NCBI GenBank assembly: GCA_029207755.1
Contig: JARCOQ010000009.1
Span: 32,510,914-32,574,913 of the forward strand
Direction of reading: 5' to 3'
Source of the DNA: Chamaea fasciata
Taxonomy: Eukaryota > Chordata > Aves > Passeriformes > Sylviidae
Length of the DNA: 64,000 bases
Positions 35,801 through 56,619 of the stretch are shown here, piece after piece; within the stretch, counting starts at the first letter, position 1; every line of letters starts with the position of its first letter. The notes beneath the pieces are model-generated. The model was given only the letters and a program-made list of their open reading frames with translations. It made no database searches and was not told the origin of the DNA. The position numbers and the translations under genes are program-made.

Positions 35801-38800
35801 CAGGTCCCATACAAAAAGGTCCCCGGTACGTGGAGCTGGTCCTGGTCGCAGACAACCAGGAGGTAAAGTGGGGACGACTGTGGGTGCCTGTGGGTTTGCT
35901 GTCACGGCCTGCAGTGGAGCTCAAAGCCACCCTGGAAACCTCTCTGTGTCCTTCCCACAGTTCAGGAAGCACAAGGACCTCCGCACCGTGCAGAACCGCA
36001 TGAAGGAAATTGTGAACCACGTAGACAAGGTGAGCCCAGGGCTCTGTACCTGCCCTCCCAGCTCCAGTGTGGGCACAGGAGAGGTGGCAGAGAGGTTGGC
36101 ACGGGTGGGGTGGTGGGGCTGGAGCCAATCTCAGGCCCACAGGGGTCTGCTGCAGCGTGACCACATCTCTTGGCCAACCACGTGTGCAGTGTGGACATGA
36201 CGAATGGCTCAGCTCTGTCCATATGGGGAGGAAAATTTTGTCCTGTAACCCCGGGAGCACAGCCCGTGGCCACTCTCAGGCTGGAGAATCTGCTAACAAA
36301 GGGAGGCATGGATGCATTGGACAGTGGTGGCTTTCCTGACGGCTTTGCTTCAGCCTCACTTGTTGGTTAGCAGTGTGGGAGCACCATCCCAGCCTTCCCC
36401 AGCCAAGAGCAAGCCCAGAGGTTTTGGGGGAAATCCTGTCTACATGGTCATCCCAGCTTGCGTTATTTATTGAGGGTGACCGAGCATTGCCCTGGGCTCG
36501 GCTGCAGTTCCCCAGGGCAGGTGGGGCCTCCCTCCTGCAGCTGCAGCCCAAACCCAGGCTCTCTCTGGGCTATGTCCCACCCCAGCTCTACCAGCCCCTT
36601 CGCCTGCGGGTGGCCTTGATTGGCCTGGAGGTGTGGAACCACAGGGACAAAATCACGGTCAGCCCCAATCCCGAGGTGACGCTGGACAACTTCCTGCACT
36701 GGCGGGAATCGGAGCTGCTGCGGAAGAAGCCCCACGACAACGCCCAGCTGATCACGTAAGGACAGGGGGCCACCACCTTGTCACCCTCCTGGCCCTGCCA
36801 CCGCTCAGGGCACGTGACCGTGGTGGCATCTCAATCCCACAGGGGCGTTGACTTCCATGGAAACACCGTGGGGCTGGCCAAGAAGTTGGTGATGTGCACC
36901 AGGGACTCGGGCGGCGTCAACCAGGTGGGTCCCGTGCCCTGCCCTCCCTGCACTGCACCTTCCAGAGCCTCTCCCTCCTCCACTGGTCCCCAGCTTTCCC
37001 CCTCTGCAGCCCTGAGGCTGGACTTGGTCCCTGGCATCTCCATCCCTACTGGGATTTTAAGAGAGATGGGATCACTGGGAGAAGTCTTTAAGCGTGATTT
37101 ATTGCCTCAGTCTCATGAAGGGTGAGAATGTCTTCACCACATACGCCAGGAGTTCATGGTCAGTGGTCACAGGACCACAGTTTACAAGGGGTTTTAAAGG
37201 TTTATTAGCCAATAATCTACTGCCACACGTACTCTTTTAAGTTTCACACCAATAGCTAATTAAACTGTATCACACGTCCTGCCTCAATGCAGACAATTTT
37301 ATCTAATCCTATAGTGACACACAATCCTGCAGAACTACACCTTAAAACTTCTTATTACCTTTATAACTACTTCTGCATCTTAACTTTAAAACCTTTAAAC
37401 TCTCCGCTACCTAGCTTAATATGTTTCTGCTTGAGCTACAAATCCACATTCTTGCCGATGGTCTCTAAATTTGGAAGCCTTTTCCAAGGCCTCAGGTCAA
37501 ACCCTGTATTCTCTGCTGTATTTGGGCCTGCATGCATGAGGATCTGAGAATTTTCTGGGCCTTGAATTCCCACATGCCCCCTAAGTGACCGACCCCCAGA
37601 GAAGCGCTGGGGCTGTGGACACTCAGCTGGGTACCTGTGGTACCTTTGGTACGATTGGAAAGTCTCCCAGAGAAGCTCCATGGACACAGGAGCTGGGATT
37701 TTAGGAGGCTATCAGCTGGCTGGGACTGGCTGTGCTCCTCATCCCTCTCCAGGAGCAGGAGAGGTTGGCTGTGGGACCAGTGGCCTCCCCAACCCACCAC
37801 AAATCAGCATTTTTGGAGCAGCCACTTTGTCTAAGCTCACTGACAGCCTTGAGGCACCAGTCTGGGGGTCTTGTCTTCCCTTACCGGAGCATGGCAGTGT
37901 GAGGAGACACCTTCTAGAGCCCCAGGGGCCCCGTGGAGAAGCTGTGGAGAAACCACAAGGGCATTGAACCCACGCTGGGATAAAATCTTGCACGTGGCCA
38001 GAAAGGAATCAGCTACGTGAAGATTTATCAAGTCTGAGCGTTGGCCTGCAACTTCCCAGAGTGGCTTAATAATAGCAAGACAACTTTTCTGGGCATGCTT
38101 TGTAAAACAAAAGGTTTTAATAATGACAAAAATAACAAACATCATAGACCAAAAGAAATATAAGTGGAACACAGTGCAGAGAACTCTCTGACACTGGCTA
38201 AGGCAGTCCAAAAAAGCGATTGGGCCCCTCTGTGCAGTCTTTTTAGTACTTGATGGTTCAGGTGGGTTTTTTGGCACCTCACCCAATGAAATTGGCAACA
38301 GGCATTGAGGTACATCCCAAAGCCCAGTCAGTGCTCCTGTGCTGGCTCTGGACCAATTACAATGAGAAGGTTGTGGAAAATTCTACTTTAACTTCCTTAC
38401 ACGTTCAGAGGTAAACTGGAACTTTTTTCCTTATGTGGAAACACCCGCTGGGGTGTGGGGGTGCATTCCTACAACGCTGCTCTCCCTGTCCCACAGGATC
38501 ACAGCACGAACCCCATCGGTGCTGCCTCCACCATGGCTCACGAGATGGGGCACAACCTGGGCATGTCCCACGATGAGGACGTGGCCGGCTGCCGCTGCCC
38601 CATCTCCAAAGCTGACGGGGGCTGCGTCATGGCAGGGAGCGTTGGGTGAGTGGAGGAGGCAGGGGGACATCCCTGGGCAGCAAACACACAGAGATGTCCT
38701 CTAGCAGGGTGGCCTGATGGGGGGGAAACCGGTGAGAGGCTCAGGGCAGACATTCCACCCCAGCCCACTGCAGGTGCCTCTGAGCCTGTGGGTGAGCCTC

Positions 38801-41800
38801 CAGCTTCCCCCTTGGGCTCTCTGCTCATGGCCGTGGGTTTTTTATCTTCTTTTCCTCGTGTGAGAGCCAGAATTAATACACGGGAGTTGCAGTTTCATGT
38901 TCAGACTCAGTGTTTATTAATTCTTATCTGTATTACACTCTCACAAGTCGTGAGCTCTAACAAGATAGAAAATGGAGTACCTCTAACTCTTTCCAATGTC
39001 TTTTTAAGAATAAGCTATCCACTAACGAGATGACACCTATATCATTGATACTTTTAACCCAATAATTGACCACCCAAGGCCCTCAATGTGGACCTTTTTC
39101 ACCCAATTAGAAAAAACACCACCTGAAACCATGAAGAAGGTGAAGAAGAAGGACTTAGACAATGCCTTAAATCCTCCATATTGCCCCATATGTACTACTG
39201 TGTTCTAAACCCTTAAATTCTAAGTTTTTCACCCTGTGAGATCACGCAACACCATTCAAACTACACCCCCACAACCCCAGTGCTGTCACTCAATTTTGGA
39301 AGCCTGTTCCATGGCATCAAGTCAAATGTAGCGCTCGCTTGAGGGCTGGTGCCTTTTAGCCCAGAAAGCCTGGAATTCTCAGCCTCCAGGGTTCCAACAG
39401 GTGACCACCTGTCTCTGTGCCCCTCCAGGCTGGTTTACCCCAAGCTCTTCAGCCGGTGCAGCGAGCAGGACATGTGGCAGTTCCTGGGGGACCCCCGGAC
39501 CAGCTGCCTGCTGAACGCGCCGCGGGCGGACGAGCTGTACGGGGGCCCCGTGTGCGGGAACCAGTTTGTGGAGCGGGGAGAGCAGTGCGACTGCGGCACG
39601 CCAGAGGTGAGGGCTGTGTCACACTGTCCCTTTTCTGACCCAGAGACGGGGCAACTGAGAGGTGTTTTAAAAGCTTTTATTCTGTTTTCAGTCTCATGTG
39701 AAGGGTGAGACAGTACAGATGTTATAATTCACGCCATCACAATCAGAGGCCAAACTATTTCCTAATTACATTATAAGAGTTTCTTGGCCTCTCAGCTTTT
39801 GCCACACAATGCTGTTAATGCCTAAAACTTGAAGCCAATTATCTAAAATGACCCCTCGTGGTTCATACTACAGTGTATCTTTCGTAGTTCTATTTCTCCA
39901 AGGTATCTAGGGTCTTATTTGCAAGGCCATCCTTTGAAACTTGTTTCCAGTTCCATTTCTCTCCCAATAATATTTGTCCTATTCCATGGAATTTCAAAGA
40001 CAGCATTTTCTATCTCGAAGTTTGCATGCAGATAGATACTATGTGAGCCTTCTGTCAAGCTTTAAGAATTCTCTACAAATCCATTTCCCACAGGGGGGCT
40101 CTCCAAAGGGTTGGGAAGGAGGGTGGGCAGCAGGGACCTGAGATATGTCCAGCAGACTCTCCCCTTGTGCTTCTGATGCTTCTGCCAAAAAATAACTGGC
40201 GGAGTGTATTCATCTGTGCCTCCCTTTATGTGATTTTAGCCTAGGAAAAGATGGACATCCCCCCATGTCCTCCAAAGAGATGACCCAGGAGGGGACATCA
40301 GGGCACGTTGTTCTTCCAAGAGCTGTGCTCGGCTGTTCCTCATCCCTACCAGCACATCACGGGGAGGGGTTGTGGAATTGAGACAGACAGGCAATGCCTT
40401 TGGGATAAATCCCTGATCACAGCCCTGTGCTGGGACCTGAAGGAACGCTCCCCTGATGCAGGGAGCACAGAAATCCTCACTTTTTCTCCTTCCTGAAGAT
40501 GTGCAAAGGGGCTAAGCTCAGGCTTCATCCTCTGAAAAAAAAAAAAAATCCCTTCCTGGTCCTTTGGTTTGGTGTTAGTAATGGGGATGAAGAGGCAGCA
40601 GGAAAGGTCCCCACCTGGGATGATGTGGTTTTGGCCCGTGGTTCAGCCCATGGCAGCTACACTGCAACCTGGTCCCCTCAAAAAGGAAGGAAGAGTCCTT
40701 CAGGGGGCTTCCGGGAGGGTTTCAGTCCATCCCTGTCTTGCAGGAGTGCACGGACCGCTGCTGCAATGCCACCACGTGCCAGCTGAGAGAGGGAGCCGAG
40801 TGTGCCCGAGGGGAATGCTGCCAGGACTGCAAGGTACTGCCGTCCACAGGGGAGCAGCTCGGCAGGTTCTTAAGTAGGGGAAGGGCAGGTCCGAGCCCTG
40901 GAGGAGTCTCTGTGCTGTGCAGCGGCTCAGTCAGCAGCAGAGTGTCCGCGTGTGGATCCCCGGGGTGCTGGGAGGCGTTTCCCAGAGCGGGGTGTTGCTG
41001 TGCTGTGGTGCCTGGAGAAGCGAAAGCGTCTAGGCAGGGCTGACCTCCCCGTTCCCCGTGCAGGTGAAGGCTGCAGGCGTGCTCTGCCGGGCCAGCAAGA
41101 ACGACTGCGACCTTGCCGAGCACTGCAGCGGCCTCAGCGCCGAGTGCCCGGAGGACGTGTTCCAGGAGAACGGCGTCTCCTGCCAGCACGGCAACGGCTA
41201 CTGCTACAACGGGGCCTGCCCTTCGCACGGCGAGCAGTGCCGGGCGCTCTGGGGCGCAGGTAGGGCCCCGTCCCTGCCCATCCTCCCGCCCCACCTGCTG
41301 CGGGATGTGCCCGGAGCCCCCCGGGCCCGAGCATCGCCCGGCTGCGGTCCCTTCCCGCATCCCGAGCTGCGGCGCTGCCGATCCTAAAGCGGGCTCCGGC
41401 ACCGTGTGACCTTTTCCGTGTGTCCCGCAGAGGCGCAGGTGGCTCCTGATGTCTGCTTCAAGCACAACAGCGAGCAGCACGTCCACCTGCACTGCCTCAC
41501 CGAGTACGGGAAGCAGCCCTGCAGCCCCAAGTAAGGGCGGGGGGTGCGGGGCGATGTCCCAGCCCGGCCGAGCTCCCGCCCGCCGGCGCTCACGGCCGCG
41601 TGTCCCGCAGGGATGTCAAGTGCGGCACGCTGCTGTGCCTGAGCGACAAGACCCAGCCCATCCTCGGCAGCGGCTACTACTCCATCGACTACTACCTCGG
41701 CCGCTTCAAGTGCAAGGCGGTGATCGCGGGCAACGACGCCGGCGAGGCGGCCGAGCTGCGGCTGGTGCCCACCGGCGCCAAGTGCGGGGAGGAGATGGTG

Positions 41801-42970
41801 AGAGCCGGGCCGGGGCCGTGCCGGGCCGGGGGAGGGTGAGCGCCGGCCCCGGGGCAGCCTCAGAGCCCCCCTGCCTGCCCCCAGGTCTGCTACGCCGGCC
41901 GCTGCCAGAACCTCCTGGTCTACGGCGACAAGAACTGCTCGGCCAAGTGCAACAACCACGGGGTAGGCGCTGGGATCGCCCCTCCCGGAGCTGCTGCGGG
42001 CCCCGCCGGCACGGCCACCGCCCTGACGCTGTCCCCTCTCCTCGCAGGTGTGCAACCACAGGCGGGAATGTCACTGCGACCCGGGCTGGGCAGCGCCCTA
42101 CTGCGAGCAGGAGATTTCAGGGATAGCCACAGGTAGGGTCCCCTCACCCCGACGCGTGTCCCGAGGAGGAGGGAGCTTGGGGAGGGGGCTGGCACCGGCT
42201 GGGAGGTGCTGCTCCGTCCCCAAGCGCCCGGCTTGGTCCCCGCAGGGAGCGGCAGCGTGGTGCTGGCGGCCGTGCTGGCCGTGCTGGCCCTGGCCGGCAT
42301 CGGGCTGGGCAGCGGCGTGGTGCTCCTCAGAGCCAGGGCGGCGCGGCGCTCCCACAAAGGGTAATTCCCGTCTCCGCTGCTCGGGGCTGAGCTCCAGGAG
42401 TGCCCGGAGCAGCCCCGCATGGTCCCCGTGTCCCACAGGAGCTGCGGCGGGACTCCCTCAGGCCTCGCCAACCCGCTGTTCCAGGAGGGCGGCCGGACGC
42501 GCCCGGGCCGCCGCCAGCTTTCCCTCCGGGACATCGGCCAGCCCAGCCTGGTCAGCAGCACGGCGGCCCCGCGGGCGGCCCGGGCACACAGCCCGGTGCT
42601 GGCCCTGCGGCCACCGGCCCCCGCCCCGCAGGGGACACCTCGGTCCCCTCCGGGATGGCCCCCGCAGGTAACCACCCCTCCCAATGGCCCCCGGCCCGAC
42701 CTGTGCGGGCACAGCCCTGGCGGGGCCGGGCTGGTGGCTTGGGGGTCCCTTCCTCCGCTCCCCGCCCCGCTCCTGCGTGCCCAGGTGAGGCAGCCGGGTC
42801 TCTCCTCCCGCCAGGCGAAGCCGAAGCCGCCCAGCAAACCTCTCCCGGCGCTGAAGAGCAAAGTGCCGAGCCACGGCGAGCGGCCGCCGGGACCGTCCCT
42901 GCCACCGACACCCTTCCAGCGGTGTCCCCCGCCAAAGGTGGCCCTGAAGCCGCCCCCAGCCAGGAGGTGA
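29408..42970 (+). CDS. ADAM8: ADAM8 metalloprotease-disintegrin, 21 coding exons
   Basis: Type I membrane sheddase of leukocytes and osteoclasts. Exons: 29408-29474, 30601-30710, 33815-33891, 34124-34202, 34281-34357, 35224-35410, 35797-35862, 35961-36029, 36586-36755, 36843-36924, 38497-38645, 39429-39606, 40744-40833, 41064-41259, 41431-41530, 41611-41797, 41885-41962, 42048-42132, 42246-42360, 42439-42667, 42785-42970; 2577 bases, 858 aa (human about 824). Leucine-rich signal peptide 1-23; prodomain to about 205 with a candidate cysteine switch (KRGTCRE); intact zinc site [12 protein letters not shown] at 343-354, so catalysis is expected; disintegrin from about 415, with KND at 479-481 where human has KDM; cysteine-rich region; EGF-like CNNHGVC...CHCDPGW near 650-673; transmembrane segment about 687-709; proline-rich tail ending [14 protein letters not shown], like the human KVALKPP motif. 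It follows TUBGCP2 in the same orientation, as in human. Confidence 0.95.
29475..30600 (+). other. ADAM8 intron 1
   Basis: The first part is CpG-rich; the CR1 copy at 30318-30558 ends about 40 bases before the exon 2 acceptor. Nothing else was recognised. Confidence 0.6.
30318..30558 (+). repeat. CR1 LINE 3' end, well preserved
   Basis: Sense CR1 from about gagggtttaggctggagatc to the terminal ttctatgattc words. Its body is nearly the exact inverse of the copy at 25838-26095. It abuts the ADAM8 exon 2 acceptor. Confidence 0.92.
30711..33814 (+). other. ADAM8 intron 2 (3.1 kb)
   Basis: No exon or known repeat family was recognised. A short tandem duplication of tgtgccctcaggaga lies near 33033-33070. 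Confidence 0.5.
34427..34666 (+). repeat. 24-bp minisatellite, ten copies, in ADAM8 intron 5
   Basis: Units of gtgagccggagtgaccgagc plus cccg start at 34427 and every 24 bases to 34643. Every unit keeps GTGAGC preceded by CCCG or CCCA, a 5' splice-site-like word. The array begins 70 bases after the true exon 5 donor (GTACGG, 34358). Its 8-codon period creates spurious frames on both strands. Confidence 0.93.
34995..35122 (-). repeat. CR1 LINE 3' fragment
   Basis: Antisense CR1 in ADAM8 intron 5, with tagaatcccagaaaggcttg and gtgggcagggacaccttcca. Confidence 0.9.
37090..37570 (-). mobile_element. AT-rich LTR-like insert in ADAM8 intron 10
   Basis: An AT-rich block in an otherwise GC-rich gene. 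On the minus strand it carries AATAAA (37098-37103). The plus strand has agtctcatgaagggtgaga and aaatttggaagccttttcca, both with counterparts in the inserts of introns 11 and 12. I infer a degraded LTR-type element in antisense orientation; no coding region, clear target duplication or family name can be given, and the limits are approximate. Confidence 0.5.
37980..38420. other. Second AT-rich block in ADAM8 intron 10
   Basis: An AT-rich stretch with an A-rich core (38100-38165), separated from the LTR-like insert by ordinary sequence. It may be another degraded mobile element, but no diagnostic ends were seen. Confidence 0.35.
38870..39395 (-). mobile_element. AT-rich LTR-like insert in ADAM8 intron 11
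   Basis: The minus strand has AATAAA (38913-38918). The plus strand has attttggaagcctgttccat followed by ggcatcaagtcaaat, matching the order of words in the intron 10 insert. It fills most of intron 11 and ends about 30 bases before the exon 12 acceptor. Confidence 0.5.
39655..40095 (-). mobile_element. AT-rich LTR-like insert in ADAM8 intron 12
   Basis: It begins with cttttattctg (minus-strand AATAAA, 39676-39681) and agtctcatgtgaagggtgag, closely matching the intron 10 insert, then continues AT-rich to about 40095. The orientation matches the other two. The remainder of intron 12 (40096-40743) shows only an A-run near 40537-40550. Confidence 0.5.
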
Positions 42971-43656
42971 CCAAGGATGCTCCATCTGCCACCGAGGAAT
43001 GGCACAGCTGGGTGGGTGGCACAGCTGGGGAGCCATCGTCTCGCTTCCACCCTTACTTGAATTGCTGGCCAGACCCTCGGACCCTGCCCGGGGTGGGCAC
43101 CAGTGTTTACAGATCCTCGAGTTGTGCCTTAAAGGACTCGGCAGCCTCACGGGTGTCCCAGGGGGAGCCGTCAGCCGGGGCTTCCCAAGGAAACCGGGAG
43201 CGGGGACAACGCCAGCTCCGGTTTGGAGCAATGTCCCACACTGGCCCAGGCTCTCCTGCGCCCTGGGAGCTGCTGCTTTCTCTCCCGACGTCCTGAATGT
43301 GTCCTGCTCCTCCTGCCCTTCCCTGCTGGGACTGCGGAGAGGAGCTCCTGGCTCCTTCAAGGGGCAGGGAGAGCACTGCTCCATGGGGACCGTGCCCCAG
43401 GAACACCCAGCCCTGGCTGGGGACATCACATGGAGGGATGTCACCAGGGGCTGTGGCAGGTCCAAGCTGGGCTTGGCCTCCCCACGGGGCTTTTCTCTCT
43501 GGAGCTACTCCTTGAGTTACTGTTCAAAGGGGAATTCCCTGGGAGCCTTTTTATTGCAGCCATTTATTTATGACCCTTATGTGACCATTTTGAGCCACTT
43601 GCTGTAAAACCAGGCCTCCCATTTTTGATATAATTTAGGTTCAAGGCTTTTATACC

Positions 43657-43662
43657 AATAAA
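43657..43662 (+). promoter_or_regulatory. ADAM8: Poly(A) signal of ADAM8
   Basis: AATAAA 686 bases after the ADAM8 stop codon. The intervening 43000-43650 is read as 3' UTR. Confidence 0.8.
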
Positions 43663-43679
43663 GACTGAAGGTAGAGGTG

Positions 43680-44074
43680 TCATGGGGTGTGTCTGGGCAG
43701 GAGGGGACAGCAGGGTGGCAGCAGGCAGGGAGCTGTGTGGGGATCACAGAGGAGGGGGGAAAGGGTCAGAGCTGAACTCCCCAATCCAGTGACCAAGCCA
43801 CAGGGGCCAAACTGCAGCACATTTTGCCAGCCACAAAGAGCCGGGCTTGCCCCAGGGGCTGCAGGATGCTGCAGGGAGTCCCCTCATGCTCAGCACCATC
43901 CCGGCTGTAGCCTGATTTGAGCACAGGCTCTTCATGGGCTCCCAGGGTGGCAGTCACTACAAGACATCCACACCATGCAGGGCTGCTGCAGGGGAAGAGG
44001 TACAGGAGTCCCCCACTTCACGTGCCACCAGCCCTAGGACATGAAACCATCCAGAAAAATGGTAACAAAATAAT
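43680..44074. other. Short spacer between convergent ADAM8 and ERLIN1 3' ends
   Basis: About 0.4 kb with no recognised feature. It is the junction between two blocks that are separate in human (10q26.3 and 10q24). Confidence 0.6.
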
Positions 44075-44080
44075 TTTATT
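44075..44080 (-). promoter_or_regulatory. ERLIN1: Probable distal poly(A) signal of ERLIN1
   Basis: Plus tttatt gives AATAAA on the minus strand, 2.8 kb beyond the ERLIN1 stop codon. Confidence 0.6.
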
Positions 44081-46902
44081 CTGCTTTATCAAAAGAACTT
44101 AACAGTGTGAATGTAAACCTGACCGTATGTATCGTGTTTCCTTAAGGAGATGCGCATCCAGGGGCAGACCCCTTTAGTCACAGGCCCACAGAGGCCGTGG
44201 GAGCGGAGAGAAAAGCCAGTTCAATCCCAAAATCCTGGCTGCAGCCATGTCCCGGCTCACAGCTGGGGCTCAGAGGGTGGCACAGCCCAGGCCAGGGGGC
44301 CAAAGCCGTGGCCACCCCCTCCTGCACACTGGGGCTGCTACAGCAGGGCCGGGGAAGCAGGGAGGGGTGGAGGAGGTTGCTGCAGAAGGCACTGGGCATC
44401 ACACATCCATGCTGCTGCAGGACCTGGCACCGTGGGAGCATCCCCTGGGGTCCCTCAGACCACGTAGGGAGGTGGCTGATGCATACAGAGGGACACTGAG
44501 CCAGTGACAGCCACTTAAGGCAAGGTCATGCACCCACCTGGACAGTGCAGGGAGGCACAGCAAGGTTCAGATCCAAAGGGGAGCAGCTCTTCCTGCACTG
44601 GCCTGGAAGGCTTTCCTGCTCCCTGCGTGGACATCTTGCTCTGAGCACTGCAGGCAAGGTGTGAACGTGCCCTTGTCACAGGACCTACTCTGTCCCAGCC
44701 ATTCCTGATGCCCAGTGTGTCCAACCCCAGTAAACATGAAAATTGTGGAGACTACATCCCTGCCAGCAGCGCTTCTAGCCTATAAAGCCTGCCCTCAGCC
44801 CAAAATCCAACCAAAGCGGGTGCTGCGGGGGTGAGGAGAGGCCATGTCTGTGCCAAGGGCCTGCTGCAAATACTGAGGGGGTGGCAGGGCCGAGATGAGT
44901 CTACACTGCTTCCTCAAAGCCCATCCCACAGGAAAAAAGGGGACCCTGCAAGCCAAGCAGCATTTCCAGGAGACATTTCAAACATTAGGAAACACACTGC
45001 CCACCCCCTCTCTGCCCTGGTGCCCTGATCCCTGGCTCCAGCCATGGCTGGGTTGGAAGAGGAGCTGGGATCCTGGAGCAGAGCCATCAACTGAGCCTTG
45101 GGAGTTTGCAGGCAGGTGAAGGACAAGACCACCCAGAAGGGCTGCAAAATCCCACAGTTATGTCTTACACCCTGCAGAAGGGGCAGGGCTAACACAACCC
45201 TGCTCTGCCCCAGGCAGCCAGGGCAGGAACAGACACCAGGAGGTGTCTGGTGTCACTGAGGCACCGTGTGTCCCTGGACTTCCCTGCGGAGAGACACTGC
45301 CATCCCTGAAGCCCAGCCACACTGCAGGGTGGGGACACAGCACTGCAAAGCCCGACCCCGCACACCTCCCCTGGGGACATCACCAGCACAGGTAAAGCTG
45401 GTTTGGGTTGAAAGTTTCTCAATGGCAGAGGCTAAACACATCCCTCCCCCTTGCCATGAGGCTGCAGAAGGAGCCAGGGACAGAGGATCTCAACAGGTTG
45501 AGTGCCTGGAGTGTCACCACCCCCCAAGCCTCTCCAAGGGGACAGGACAGCAGGAGGGATGCACAGGGAGAGCAGGCCTGTGAACATGCAGCGGGCAGTG
45601 CTGGGGTGCTCCCAGCTGGAGAAGAGCATTCCAGCTCTTGCTAGCTGCTTCCCCAGGTGTTGCGCCCCGGATCCTCACAGAACACGACGAGGGGCAGGTC
45701 CTGAAAGCAAGCACATCCTCAAAGGCAGAGGGGAGGAAGGAGGAAAAGTGGAAAGCAGGTTGTCCCAGGAGATTCCCCCCTCCCCAAGCACCTCTACCTC
45801 ACCCTGCCCTGGCACACCAGGAGCAGGGTCAGATATATCACAACGTAAATCAGGACAGAAGATCCATCTGCCAGCAAGCCTGGCCAGGGATGAGAGGACC
45901 AGGGACACACTCATTGCCGTGGCTGTTCAAGGACGTACAAAGCAGGTCCCACTTCCTAGAGCAGCGGATTTTGCATGGAGGAGCAGCAATGTGCATGGAC
46001 TTTGCAGCTGAAGTGTCAAACATCTGATCTGCCGCACAGCAGGGTCCTTTCACTCTTCACTTTGCCAGCACGGCAGAGTAGTGGATAATCAGCCCCCTTT
46101 CCCTGGTGAATGACTTACAGGGAGGCTGGAATCTGAGCAATGACTTGCCAGGCTCTGTTCCCAACCAGCTGCTCCGAAGTGCTCCTGAAATCTGGTTTAG
46201 GAGGCAATGAGACTCAGACACTCAGTGGGAACACCAGTCAGTCCCAGGCAGACAGCGCGAGGCTCTTGCTTGGAGAGGGGAATTGCAGAATCCCTTCAGA
46301 GGTTGCTTCCTCCGAGTCGTTATCTAGTGCTGCTGTCTACAGGAATATTATGGCTGTGCAGATCCTACTCCAATAACCTATTCCACAGCAAACCAATCCT
46401 CGCCCTGAGCAGGAGCACGCTGGCCAAGGAGAGTCCACTCCACTGGAGGAGAGCGAGACAGCGTCAGCAGAAACCTTCACCAAGCAAAGCTTCAGCAGCA
46501 GGATGAGGGGAACCTCCTCTTCACTCAGCCTCAGCCAGGAGTGCTGAGCAATGACCAGCGTGCAGCAACACAGCACTCAAAGCCACATCTCCTTCCTGCA
46601 GAGTAATGCCTGCTAAATGACTGCACCTACCCCGGGAGGCTTTCCTGCTGTCTGTCGTTTAATATTCCAGTATAGGTATGTTAGTACAGGATTATCCCTT
46701 CCTTTGGAAGCACCAATTTAATACGGGGAGAAATGGAAGAGGCAGAGCCCTTGCAATCTGTTGCTAGAAGAAAATCAACCCAACTGCCACCTATACACAA
46801 GATGTCCAGGCGTGTGCTGCATCCGCCCCACCGGCACGGGGCTTCGTCCCCGGTCACAGCCGGGCTCGCTGCTGAGCTACACCGGGTTCCCTTCTGCCTC
46901 CC
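44081..46902 (-). other. ERLIN1: Probable ERLIN1 3' UTR
   Basis: The 2.8 kb between the ERLIN1 stop and the poly(A) signal holds no recognised gene or repeat. I infer a long 3' UTR, but a shorter transcript ending earlier is possible. Confidence 0.5.
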
Positions 46903-56289
<9,387 letters not shown>

Positions 56290-56619
56290 GCTCGCATCCC
56301 CTCCCGGCGCCGGGGGCTCCGCGGGCCCTGCCCTGCCACAGCAACACCGTCAGCGCCGGGCGGGACCGGCCCGGCACCGCCCCCGGGGGCGAGGGGACAG
56401 CCGCCACGACCGGGACGGGGACAGCGGAGGGCGGGAGCGCCCGCCCCGCTCTGGGGCTGCGCCGGAGGGACCGACCGCCCGCCCCGGGCCGGCCCCGCGG
56501 GGCCTGCCCCCGTCACCGCCCGGCCCGGGCCTCCCGATCCCATCCTTATCCCCTCCATGTCCCTACCCTGTACCTGCCCCTATCCCTAGCCCGTCCTATC
56601 CCGGTTCCTATCCAGGGGC

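Noticed and set aside
36925..40743. ADAM8 broken by mobile elements
   Set aside because: All LTR-like inserts lie strictly within introns; exons 38497-38645 and 39429-39606 keep frame, splice sites and the zinc motif.
41384..43465. Long antisense frames (up to 376 codons) opposite the ADAM8 3' exons
   Set aside because: High GC content suppresses stop codons. They are shadows of verified ADAM8 exons and introns.
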